A DNA stretch of 64,000 bases from Apium graveolens. Lineage: Eukaryota; Streptophyta; Magnoliopsida; Apiales; Apiaceae. The stretch's first letter is position 1. Each line of letters opens with the position of its first letter. Where the stretch lies: positions 241,546,401 to 241,610,400 of the forward strand of contig NC_133656.1 of the NCBI RefSeq assembly GCF_009905375.1, given 5' to 3'. Position numbers and translations under genes: made by a program. The notes under the pieces were generated by a model, which was given only the letters and a program-made list of their open reading frames with translations, ran no database searches and was not told the DNA's origin. This document shows, in pieces, positions 22,278-32,936 of the stretch.

Positions 22278-24681
22278 TCTCAAGAAATACAAATATTCCA
22301 TACAGTTGGAAAAAGTATTATTTTTCTTTTCCAGGGAATTTGAATTGAATAATCAATCCTTATCATATTTTCTAAAATTGAGAGGCCAAAAAGTTGTTAA
22401 TATTTGATTCGTCTCATAAAAAGCGTTATACCAATATACGATTACAGATGAATTTCTAAAACTAGAATCGAAACATTAAACAAAAATAGAACGTTTATTT
22501 ACCAATAGATGTCATCGATAAAAATATTAGGCACGAATTTTAAATATTAAATTATTTTGATTGCAAAATCGAAAACATATTTAAACATTATGGTCTGTAA
22601 AATTTAATTATTAATTTACAATTTCTCTTCATTATCTTCCGTGCTCATATCAGTATTTTTTTGGTGCATTATTATCGTAATATTATGAGATTTAGTTGAG
22701 AACTTCCTCTCCCACCTTAAACTTTCAGATGAACTGGTTACTTAATGATTTATCATAGCTTAGTCAGACTCAAGTTCGAGTCCTTACTTTTGAGTTAGGG
22801 GAGTATTAAAATAATATTATAAGATTCAGTTGGGGTATTTTTCTAATATCTTCAGATTTTAGGTGAGCTGATATCTAATAATATTCTAATTTTTGTGTGT
22901 TATTTTATCCGTCTTTTATTAATATTTTCAACTGCTTAAACGATAATTACTACATAAACATACTCAATAGAGGAAAATTTTATAATTTTTTAGATATCTT
23001 ACACTCCCTCAAAATATAATATAATTACCAAAGTAACTACATTTCTTTTACAATTGTTTGTAGTTGAACGATCAATTCTAATAATATTTTCTATAAATGT
23101 TAGGATAAAAGATTGTTGGTCGAAATCATACGAAACTATACAAAAATACCATCATTGATGAATTTTCTATGAATTTTCTATAAGAAGGATACAAAAGATT
23201 AAGTCACTAAGGCCTAGATAGAAAATAAAATATGAAGGTTTCATATTATAGAATGGTAAAAATAAAATAAATTTGTAGGTTTTTCGGAAATTATAATATA
23301 AAAATATCAATTAATGGATTAAAAACCATCTTTTATACTTGTTAACTCTATTTATTTATGATCTACCTTGATTAGTCGTCGAAAAATATAGTGAATTGTA
23401 GATGAGAGCGGGCTATTCAAAAAATTCGAAATCTGAGACCAAGTCGATTCCAATCCGAAAAAGTACGGGCCGGCTCATTCCGAGATACGGACCTTCAAGG
23501 AGTCTTTTTTTATTTGAAAGTCAAACCCTAAAAATTCGTGTAAAATTCCGGTTTTGAAAAAATTGGATAGTAGTCCAGATTAAAAGAAGCATGATTCGGG
23601 CCGGATAAAAATTTGAACTTTTTGATAAAATTCGTTCTCTATATAAAATTTTTGATAAATTTTCAAATATATATTATATTATTAGAAATTAGAAGTTGAA
23701 TACGATATATTTTATTAGTTGTCAATTTGATACCCTGAATAACAATTAATAATTTGTTAATTGTCAATGTAATACTCTAAATATTAGAATTTAAGGTTAA
23801 TAAATGAGATATTTAAATGTAATATAAAAAAATTGTTTTAGTATCAAATTATTTGTCATAGTCTAAAATATTAGTCCTTTGACAGAAAAATAGTAATTCA
23901 TGATCTCTAAAACACTCACTTTAACTGTACTTTAACAACTTAAACTTTCTGACAATATATCAGATCTTGGTGTTGGATTCAAATTCTTGCTTTTAAGTGA
24001 GAGGGTGTTATAATAATATTATAACATCTAGTAGAAATAATATCTTAAAATTTTAGATGACCCGATTACTAAACATACATAACATTCTAATATTTATGTA
24101 TTATTTTATCTGTCTTTCATTACCGAGTTTCACTGTTGAAGCGGCATATTACTACAAAAACAGGCTCAAAAGAGGAAAAATGTGCAATTTTGCAGATATC
24201 TTCCCTCCCTCTGAAATATAATATAATTGCAAAAAAAATTATTACGTTTCCATTTTTGATTATATATATTTGAATGATCACTTTAATAATATTTTCAACA
24301 AGATAATCGGTTGTTCTTGAGTCTTACAGAAACTTTACATAAATACCATCAAAGATTCAAGATGAATTTTTTATAAGAAGGTTAAAAAAAGATTAATGAC
24401 TAAAAAATATTTTTTCTCTAGAATCAAGGTAAAATTTACAAAATCTTACCCTCTTTTGGGTCTAATTTATGAGCGGGATACATAAAGTAAAATTAATTTT
24501 TTTTGTTTTTCAATTTAAGTCTCATCCTCTGTGTATATAGAAAAAAAATACTTTGAATACACTTATGAAAACTTATACATGAAATAATTTACATTTTAAT
24601 TCATATGAAATTTTACTAGAAAATCCATCAAAATCCACATGTTTTTCAAATAAAAAGAAATTTGTGGACTTTTAAATATCG

Positions 24682-25755
24682 TGTTAGAAATATGTGTATT
24701 AGTTTGATGATAAGTTAAACAAAACACTTAAGTAGAAATCTGGTGTTTGTAGTCTCAACGGATAAGACCATTCTCGTTATCCGTTGATGGAGTAGCTTTA
24801 CTTAGAAATAAGTTTAGTATTGTAGCACATTTCAGTTTCTGTATTCAAGTTATAATTCTTAGATGCTGGGGGAAATTATAAGTCATGTTGACTACTAGTG
24901 GATATGCAAATAGGAGGGCTAACTGTAAATATTTCATATCTTGTAATTTTGTATAAGTGAAGTAGTATTAACTGATAAGTTAAAGGTCTTCAATGGATAA
25001 GAAACAAAGCTTCAACGGATGTCTCTAAAGCTTCAACGGATAACATCCATCAACGGATGAGTGCATCAACGGATAAAGCTTCAACTGCTAATGCATCAAC
25101 GGATAAAGTCTTCAACGGATGAAAGCTTCAACGGATGCTAAGTTCAATAGCAGTTGACAGTGACGATTCATAAGCTGAAAGAGGCACATGGGTTGACAGA
25201 GACAATTAGAATGTAGCATCCTCTTGGAGGAATCAAGAAAATACAGCATTTCCATTCTGGTGCAAACAAGGAAGTATTCAAAGATTCACAGATTATCCTA
25301 GATTGCATTGGATAGAGAAATAAAGAAGAAACATGTGAAGAATCTTTTCAATTGTATTTTATATTTTTTGTCTTCACTTGTAAACTTGGTGATATATAAA
25401 CCAAGTTGCAGCTAGTAACTAGAGTGTGAATTTTCCAGAGTTGTTTAGAAAAATATTGAGAGAAAATCATCTAGTTTGTATTAGAAAGCAGCTGTGATCA
25501 ATTTCTTGAATCACAGATTTTCTGAAATAACACATCTCTGGTGGAACAACAAATCCACCAGAAAAGTTTTTAAGTCTTTTGTGTTCTTTACATTTCTGTT
25601 TGAATATATATCTGTCTGCATTAGCTCAAAGCAATTCACACACACTTGTTCATCAAAACACACAGCCTTTGAAACTGCTCAAAACTTGAAAAAGTTTTGA
25701 GATTTACATTCAACCCCCTTCTGTAAATCTCATTGTTAGTTCCTTGGGAATAACA
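24682..25755 (+). repeat. 5' LTR of S2 (1074 bp)
   Basis: TGTTA...TAACA termini. Keeps the 11 bp hairpin near its start (with GTCTCAACGG instead of GCCTCAACGG), the TCAACGGAT cluster (about 25013-25137) and the TATA/inverted-repeat block near 25384-25408. Confidence 0.9.
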
Positions 25756-25757
25756 AT

Positions 25758-25769
25758 TAGTATCAGAGC
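25758..25769 (+). other. Mutated primer binding site of S2
   Basis: Reads TAGTATCAGAGC: a G-to-A change at the second base relative to S1 and S3. Pairing with the initiator tRNA-Met would be weakened. Confidence 0.85.
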
Positions 25770-25815
25770 AAGCTCTTAACTTACAAAGAATTTAAAGATC
25801 TATTCTACTAACATC

Positions 25816-28226
25816 ATGAGTAAGAAGGATATTGGTATAAAGATTCCAATCCTGGAAAGAGATAATTATCATCACTGGAAAGTGAAGATGCATCTACATC
25901 TTCTCTCTCAAGATGAAAGCTACATCAACTGCATTGAAAATGGTCCTCACATCCCTCACAAGGTGGCCACAGCTGCAACTGGCACAGTTGCTATTGGACA
26001 GTCTATTCCCAAGCCAAAAGCAGAATGGACTGATGAAGATATTGAAGAGGTTCACAAGGACAAGAAAGCCATGAACATTCTGTTCAATGGTTTAGGTCAA
26101 GATATGTTTGATAATGTCATTAGCAGCTAAACTGCTAAGGAAATTTGGGATACTGTGCAACTTATCTGTGAAGGTACTGAACAAGTTAGAGAAAACAAAA
26201 TGCAGCTTCTCATTCAACAGTATGAATACTTTCACTTTGAAGAAGGAGAATCACTGAATGATACCTTCAGTAGATTTCAGAAACTGTTGAATGGATTGAA
26301 GCTGTATGGCAGAGCCAAGTCGAGGACTCCAACATAAAATTTCTGAGGTCTCTACCAAAGGAATGGAAGCCTATAACTGTTTCACTAAGGAATTCTCAAG
26401 ATTATAAGGACTTCACACATAAAAGATTATATGGAATTTTGAAGACCTATGAACTTGAGATGGAGCAAGATGAGCTGTTGGAAAAGGGAAAGAGAAAAGG
26501 TGGATCAGTTGCACTTGTAGCTGACAATGAGAAGACTGGAGCCAGGAATGAAGAAAAGACAATGCCAAGTCTCAAAATTGGCACAAGCAAATCAGAATCA
26601 AGTAAGGGAAATGAGCAAGTAGCTGAGGTTGAAGATAATTCCAGTCAAGATGACTCTGATGATGTTGATGAACATCTGACCTTTCTGTCCAGGAGGTTTG
26701 CAAAGATGAAATTCAGGAAAAATGCTAAATTCACTAAGTCAAACAAGAACATGGTGGACAAATCTAAGTTCAAATGTTATAACTGTGGCATAAGTGGACA
26801 CTTTGCAAATGAGTGCAGAAAGCCAACCTCTGATAAGAAAAAATTTGAGCAAGTTGATTACAAAAGGAAATATTTTGATTTGCTCAAACAAAAGGAAAGA
26901 GCTTTTCTAACTCAAGATGACTGGGCAGCAGACGGAGCCAATGAAGATGATGATATGAAATATGTGAACCTAGCCCTGATGGCTAATTCTGATGAAAATG
27001 AAACTAGTTCATCAAGCAACCAGGTAATTACTACTGACCTCTCTCAGCTCTCTAAGATTGAATGCAATGAAGCCTTAAATGATATGTCCAATAAATTATA
27101 TCATTTGCGTGTTTCCCTTAAATCACTAGCTAAAGAAAATACAAGAATCAAAGAGAATAATTTGTTTTTAAGTGATAGGAATGGTGTGTTAGAGGGTAAG
27201 GTAATTGAGCTTGAAAAGATTAAAATCAAATACTTAACTGTTGAAAGTGAACTAGAAGAATCTGTTAAGAAAGTAGAAATTCTTTCTAGACAAATAGAAC
27301 GTGAGCAAGAGGTAATCAAGGCCTGGAAAACATCTAGGGATGTTAGTGCTCAGATTGTCAAGGTTCAGGGAATTGAATCACTATGTGAGAATTCCTGGAA
27401 GAAAAACAAAAAGGAAGTAGAATTAATTGATGGATTATCAATGGATGTGGAATCAACGGATGATAAAAGTTATCCGTTGAAGGAAGAAAAGGAGCATCCG
27501 TTGAAGGCTCATCAATTAAAACAGGCAAGTGATTCTAAAAAGAACAATTTGAAAAATCTCAATAAAAAGTTTGGTTCAACTTCCAAGAACTTTGTCAAAG
27601 AAGAAGCTAGCAGATCCAAAGATGCCAGTAAGGTGAATATAGGACACATGACTTTAGATCAGTTGAAAAATAGGCTTAAGATGGTTTAGGATAAAAAGGA
27701 AACTAAAAGAAAATTAAATAGAAATGGGAAGGTACGAATTAACAAACACAACAATTATACACCTGATAAATATGCTCCTAGAAAAAGTTGTGTGCATTGT
27801 AAGAGTGTTAATCAACTATCTACCAACTGCAAGTCAGTTAAGAATGCTCCCATGCCTTTAACTCCTTCCATGCCTAACATATCTATGTCACCTCTGCATG
27901 CTACGCCTGTTATATCTCAACAGAATCCGCATGCACATTTTGCAAACATGCCATATGTTAATAATTCTTATTTTGTTGTATTCAGTATGCCTCAAATGCC
28001 ATACAACATGCCTATGTGGAATAATGTGTTTGCACAATCCATGCCTTATCAAATTCAACCAAATAAGCTAAATAATTCTGTGACTAACCCTACACTTCAA
28101 CCAACTACATCTGAGAGCAAGGTTGATCCAAAGTTACCTAAGTCAAAAGATGCTGGAGGTATGAAGTCTAGGAAAAAGACTAACAAGGCTGGACCCAAGG
28201 AAACTTGGGTACCAAAATCAACTTGA
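25816..28226 (+). pseudogene. gag: Sirevirus gag, degraded (S2)
   Basis: First segment is open from ATG 25816 to the shared TAA at 26128 (no S1-type frameshift). The same frame continues to 26337 and the shared frame change follows. The knuckle-containing segment from 26439 is cut by a private TAG at 27687 (Glu codon in S1 and S3), then open again to the TGA at 28224. The TCAACGGAT motif at 27438 has become TCAATGGAT, while an ATCCGTTGA lost in S1 and S3 is intact at about 27496. Confidence 0.88.
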
Positions 28227-28239
28227 TTGATTTTGTTGT

Positions 28240-30348
28240 GTGCAGGGAAAAAAAAGGAATATATGGTACTTGGACAATGGTTGTTCAAGGCACATGACAA
28301 GAGATTTCACCCTGCTCACACAGTTCAAGGAGAGAGCTGGCCCTAGCATAACCTTTGGAGATGACAGCAAAGGGTTCAGTATGGGATATGGCTTGATTTC
28401 AAAAGAAAATGTCATCATTGATGAAGTTGCATTAGTTGATGGTCTCAAACATAATCTATTGAGTATCAGTCAACTGTGTGATAGAGGGAATATTGTTTCC
28501 TTCAATTCTGAAGCCTGTGTTATTACAAGTAAGAAGGACAACAAAGTGGTTCTAAATGGAGTTAGAAAAGGGAATGTGTGCTTGGCTGACTTCAACTCTA
28601 CAGATGCAGAATCAATTACTTGTCTTCTCAGCAAAGCAAGTCCAGATGAAAGTTGGCTATGGCACAAGAAGCTGTCTCATTTGAATTTCAAGACAATGAA
28701 TGATCTAGTCAAAAAGGACTTAGTTAGAGGAATGCCTCTAGTGGAATTCTCAAGGGATGGACTGTGTGATGCTTGTCAGAAAGGAAAGTAAAAGAGAGCA
28801 TCATTCAGTAAGAAGCTTGAATCAGCAATTGATGAACCATTACAACTGCTACACATGGATCTTTTTGGACCAGTCAATGTATTGTCAATTTCAAGGAAAA
28901 GATATTGCCTAGTGATTGTAGATGATTTCTCAAAGTTTTCATGTACCTACTTTCTTGGATCAAAGGATGAAGCTAGTGAAATCATCATCAATCATATCAA
29001 GCAAGTCAACAATCATCCAGATTTCAAAGTAAGGAATATCAGGAGTGACAATGGAACTGAGTTCAGGAATTCTACCATGAGGTTGTTCTGTGAAGAAAAT
29101 GGGATCATGCATGGGTTCTCAGCTCCAAGGACTCCACAACAGAATGGTGTGGTGGAAAGAAAGAATAGATCACTAATTGAAGCTGCAAGAACAATGGTTG
29201 AAGAGTCAAAACTCCCAACATACTTTTGGGATGAGGCTGTTAACTATGCATATTACACTCAGAATATTTCTCTAATCAATCTGGCAAAAGACATGACTCC
29301 CTATCAATTGTTCAAGAGAAGAAAACCAACTTTAAACTTTCTTCATGTCTTTGGTTGCAAATGCTACATTCTAAGGAATCAACCTGATCACAAAGGGAAG
29401 TTTGATGCAAAGGCTGATGAAGGAATATTTGTTGGTTATTCTGCTGGAAAATCATATAGGGTCTACAATCTAAGAACCAACATTGTCATGGAATTTGTGC
29501 ATGTTGTGTTTGATGATAAAAAGATTGATGGACTAACAGATGAGGGACATCATGAATGACTCAAATTTGATAACATTGAGATATATTGTGATGATAGTGA
29601 AGATGAGAATGATGGAGAAGGCACCTCGAAAAGAATTCAAAATCTGCTTTTGGATAATGCACAAAGTGCTGCATCAGTTGAAAGTCACAATTCAGCATCC
29701 GTTGAAAGAAGTAATGCAGCATCCGTTGAAAGACAAAGTGCATCATCCGTTAAATGACATAATGAAGCATCCGTTGATCATAGTCTATCAACAGATAATC
29801 AATTCACTTCATCAGTTGATAGAACTCCCAGTTCCTTTCAAAGGATCAATAACTCAAGGGGAGTTTCAGCCAATTAACACTCTATCTCACATCATGACAA
29901 TACTGAGGCAACCTCATCTAGAGCTAATTTACCACCTCAAAGGAAATGGACCAAGAATCACCCTTTTGAATTGATCATTGGTGATGCAACATCTAAAGTG
30001 CAAACTAGAAGGGCTACTCAAGATGAATATCTATATAGTAGTTTTCTATCACAGGAGGAACCTAAGAGAGTGGAAGAAGCTCTACTGGATCCAGATTGGA
30101 TTTTATCAATGCAAGAGGAGCTAAACCAATTTGAGAGGAACAAGGTATGGAAGCTGGTACCCAAGCCAAAGAACAAGAGCTCTATTGATACAAAATGGGT
30201 ATTCAGAAACAAGATGGATGAAAATGGCATTGTCATAAGGAATAAAGCCAGATTGGTTGCCAAGGGCTATTCTCAACAAGAGGGAATAGATTTTGATGAG
30301 ACATTTGCTCCAGTTGCAAGACTTGAAGCCATCAGAATCTTTCTCTCG
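28240..30348 (+). pseudogene. pol: Sirevirus pol, degraded and truncated (S2)
   Basis: Protease (DNG triplet), integrase (catalytic triad conserved) and the N-terminus of RT with the shared stops at 28789, 29557 and near 29875. A private change creates a further stop in the ASVE spacer (TTAAATGAC near 29751). The RT motif TFAPVARLE is intact here. Gag/pol spacer has the A8 run as in S1. Confidence 0.88.
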
Positions 30349-30595
30349 AACATACTATAAAAAATACTAAATAAAGTCGAATCAAATAGATTATAGAGTC
30401 TTAAATCTCTCGAACAAAGTTCTCCAAATTGAAAATATGAAAATTACAGAAGTAAAATGTAAACGACTAGATTGTAGTAGAATTCTAACTAAAAATAGTC
30501 GGGCCACTACATCCTTTTATTGAAAAATTTATTGAAAAATAAAGAAAATAAATAGAGAATAACGCTTTCTCTAAATCTTCAATCTTTAAGCATCC

Positions 30596-31285
30596 TTAAG
30601 CTATATTCGCATGACAAACAACCAAGACATCTGGATTTTTGGAAATAAGAGCAGTCACATGCATCGTTCCAAAGGTAACAAGCCTCCAAAGCGTCCCACC
30701 AATGACATCGCCATTCGTCCTAGCAAATATAGCGTTCAAAGTGCAAGAACCAGATGGTTCCGAAGGAGATATTTTTCCTACAGGCCCTGTCAAAGAAAGT
30801 AAGCAAAGTCTCTCAGAAAATATTGTTGGATGTACTGATGAGATGAGGCTTATGGAAGCATCTGTAATCATTCCTGAACCACCCAGAACATTCATAAAAA
30901 TATTTCTTGAATGAGCAAACTGTTTTAGCCATTCAATGACATCTTTCCCATGCGGGATTTCAAGAACAATAGACTTCATTTCCGAAGTCATTTCGATGGT
31001 GTTTTCTTTCGCCTTGTTTTTTGAACCACGAGGACGTCCTCGTGGCCTGGACAATGAAAAATGACCACCAGACGCCACAATATCGTTTTCAACAGACTGG
31101 CCCATATTATTTATATCATTACCAACTCCTGGATTAGACATTCGAGTGTTTGGCAATGGTTGAGAGTGGTGTTCTTCGCTGTTAATTATAGTAGGATTAG
31201 TGTAGCCCATTGAATTTGGGATTTGAAGAGCAGGTGAAGAGTAATTCATAGAATTTGAGAAAGAAAATGAATACTTGTGATTCAT
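30596..31285 (-). CDS. AHL protein, mosaic I/K type, U5
   Basis: Complete 229-codon frame, ATG 31285 to TAA 30596. N-terminal variants are I-type (I33, R48, G55, N59, E66), then L78 and H112 match K-type, and D142 is again I-type. This implies a short conversion tract covering roughly 30950-31055. Private G65V. AT-hook R82-G83-R84-P85 and PPC intact. The gene ends ~250 bp from the fused Sirevirus end, which is transcribed toward it. Downstream, two AATAAA signals exist because of the local TTATTGAAAAAT duplication (30517-30540). Confidence 0.9.
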   Translation of the reverse strand: MNHKYSFSFSNSMNYSSPALQIPNSMGYTNPTIINSEEHHSQPLPNTRMSNPGVGNDINNMGQSVENDIVASGGHFSLSRPRGRPRGSKNKAKENTIEMTSEMKSIVLEIPHGKDVIEWLKQFAHSRNIFMNVLGGSGMITDASISLISSVHPTIFSERLCLLSLTGPVGKISPSEPSGSCTLNAIFARTNGDVIGGTLWRLVTFGTMHVTALISKNPDVLVVCHANIA

Positions 31286-31351
31286 CTTTTGAAGGTTAAG
31301 CAAAGATATATAATATTGGGTGAAATGTGATTAGAGTTGTGGGTTATAGTC

Positions 31352-31377
31352 CTTTTTATAATTGAATTTGACGTGCT
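31352..31377 (-). promoter_or_regulatory. Candidate core promoter of the U5 AHL gene
   Basis: TTATAAAAAG on the minus strand at 31361-31352, ~67 bp upstream of the ATG, with TGACGTGC just beyond (about 31369-31376). Confidence 0.5.
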
Positions 31378-32634
31378 CTCTCAAGAAATACAAAGATTCC
31401 ATACAGTTGGAAAAAGTATTATTTTTCTTTTCCAGGAATTTGAATTGAATAATCAATCCTTATCATATTTTCTAAAATTGAGAGGCCAAAAAGTTGTTAA
31501 TATTTGATTCGTCTCATAAAAAAGCGTTATACCAATATACGATTACAGATGAATTTCTAAAACTAGAATCGAAATATTAAACAAATATACAATGTTTATT
31601 TACCAATAGATGTCATCGACAAAAATATTAGGCACGAATTTTAAATATTAAATTATTTTGATTGCAAAATTGAAAACATATTTAAACATTATGGTCTGTA
31701 AAATTTAATTATTAATTTACTATTTCTCTTCATTGTTTTCCGTGCTCATATCAGTATTTTTTGGTGCATTATTATCGTAATATTATGAGATTTAGTTGAG
31801 AACTTCCTCTGCCACCTTAAACTTTCAGATGAACTGGTTACTTAATGATCTATCATAGCTTAGTCAGACTAAGTTCGACTCCTTACTTTTGAGTTAGGGG
31901 AGTATTAAAATAATATTATAAGATTCAGTTGGGTATTTTTCTAATATCTTCAGATTTTAGGTGAGCTGATATCTAATAATATTCTAATTTTTGTGTGTTA
32001 TTTGATCCGTCTTTTATTAATATTTTCAACTATTTAAACAATAATTACTACATAAACATACTCAATAGAGGAAAAGTTTATAATTTTTTAGATATCTTAC
32101 ACTCCCTCAAAATATAATATAATTGCAAAAGTAACTACATTTCTTTTACAATTGTTTGTAGTTGAATGATCAATTCTAATAATATTTTCTATAAATGTTA
32201 GGATAAAAGATTGTTGGTCGAAATCATACGAAAACGATACAAAAATACCATCATTGATGAATTTTCGATGAATTTTTTATAAGAAGGATACAAAAGATTA
32301 AGTCACTAACGCCTAGATAGAAAATAAAATATGAAGGTTTCATATTATAGAATGGTGAAAATAAAATAAATTTGTAGGTTTTTCGGAAATTATAATATAA
32401 AAATATCAATTAATGGATTAAAAACCATCTTTAATACTTGTTAACTCTATTGATTTATGATCTACCTTGGTTAGTTGTCGAAAAATAAAGTGAAGTGTAG
32501 ATGAGAGCGGGGCTATTCAAAAAATTCAAAATCTGAGACCAAGTCGGATCCAATCCAAAAAAGTACGGGCTGGCTCGTCCCGAGATACAGACCTTCAAAG
32601 AGTCTTTTTTTATTTAAAAGTCCGACCCTAAAAA

Positions 32635-32920
32635 CTTCTTGCTACTAATAATATATATATAAGTATAACTGTGTAAACAAGTAATGTATTTGCTGAAGGA
32701 ATGCTTCGACTTATTTATTTCCCAGAGAGTTATAGCAATATATAGAAAGTGCAGAAAAACTAACATGCTAAAAATTAGCCCACGTACAAAGTGGTTTCCT
32801 AAACAAACTCTAACATCTCATGACTTATTCTTTCTCCTAAAAACATGCCATCGACAAAATACTAATTCAAATAACTAAATAGAACAATGCAATAATAAAT
32901 ACTTTGAGATTAATTTCAAC
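32635..32920 (-). repeat. 3' LTR of C1 (286 bp)
   Basis: Matches the right LTR except at 32649 (T vs C), 32733 (T vs C) and 32853 (G vs A): 3 differences in 286, all transitions. The element-strand end next to the flank is ...GTAGCAAGAAG rather than ...CA. Confidence 0.92.
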
Positions 32921-32922
32921 AA

Positions 32923-32932
32923 TCTCCCCCTT
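32923..32932 (-). other. Polypurine tract of C1
   Basis: AAGGGGGAGA on the element strand, between the pol stop codon (32937-32939) and the 3' LTR; primes plus-strand DNA synthesis in copia elements. Confidence 0.85.
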
Positions 32933-32936
32933 AATC

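Larger units (their letters stand above)
18439..23139. repeat. Tandem repeat unit U4 (K-type, no insertion)
   Basis: 4701 bp. Left half I/A-type, AHL gene and right part K-type. Unlike the other K-type units (U2, U9) it keeps the 37 bp stretch near 20648. Non-coding stretches 18439-20330, 20540-21494 and 22185-23139 hold the modules, AT-rich DNA and a short (AT)n near 21040; no other gene is supported. Confidence 0.95.
24682..30348 (+). mobile_element. Truncated Sirevirus-like element S2
   Basis: Same 5' and 3' end points as S1 and nearly identical throughout. Distinguishing points are a mutated primer site, an extra stop in gag at 27687 and one in the pol spacer near 29755. Lacks RT core, RNase H and 3' LTR. 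Confidence 0.9.
18439..32238. repeat. Higher-order dimer repeat D2 (U4+U5)
   Basis: 13,800 bp, second copy of the K-type plus Sirevirus pair. It is the cleanest of the three: both AHL genes are open. Confidence 0.88.
23140..32238. repeat. Tandem repeat unit U5 with Sirevirus insertion
   Basis: 9099 bp, same architecture as U3: B-type left arm 23140-24681, Sirevirus S2 24682-30348, I-type right arm with the 15 bp and TTATTGAAAAAT insertions. The AHL gene here is a mosaic of I and K variants. No MITE. Confidence 0.93.

Noticed and set aside
32684..32878. 64-codon ORFs in the C1 LTRs (also 37154-37348)
   Set aside because: Plus-strand ORFs in the LTR, antisense to the element, with no homology or start context.
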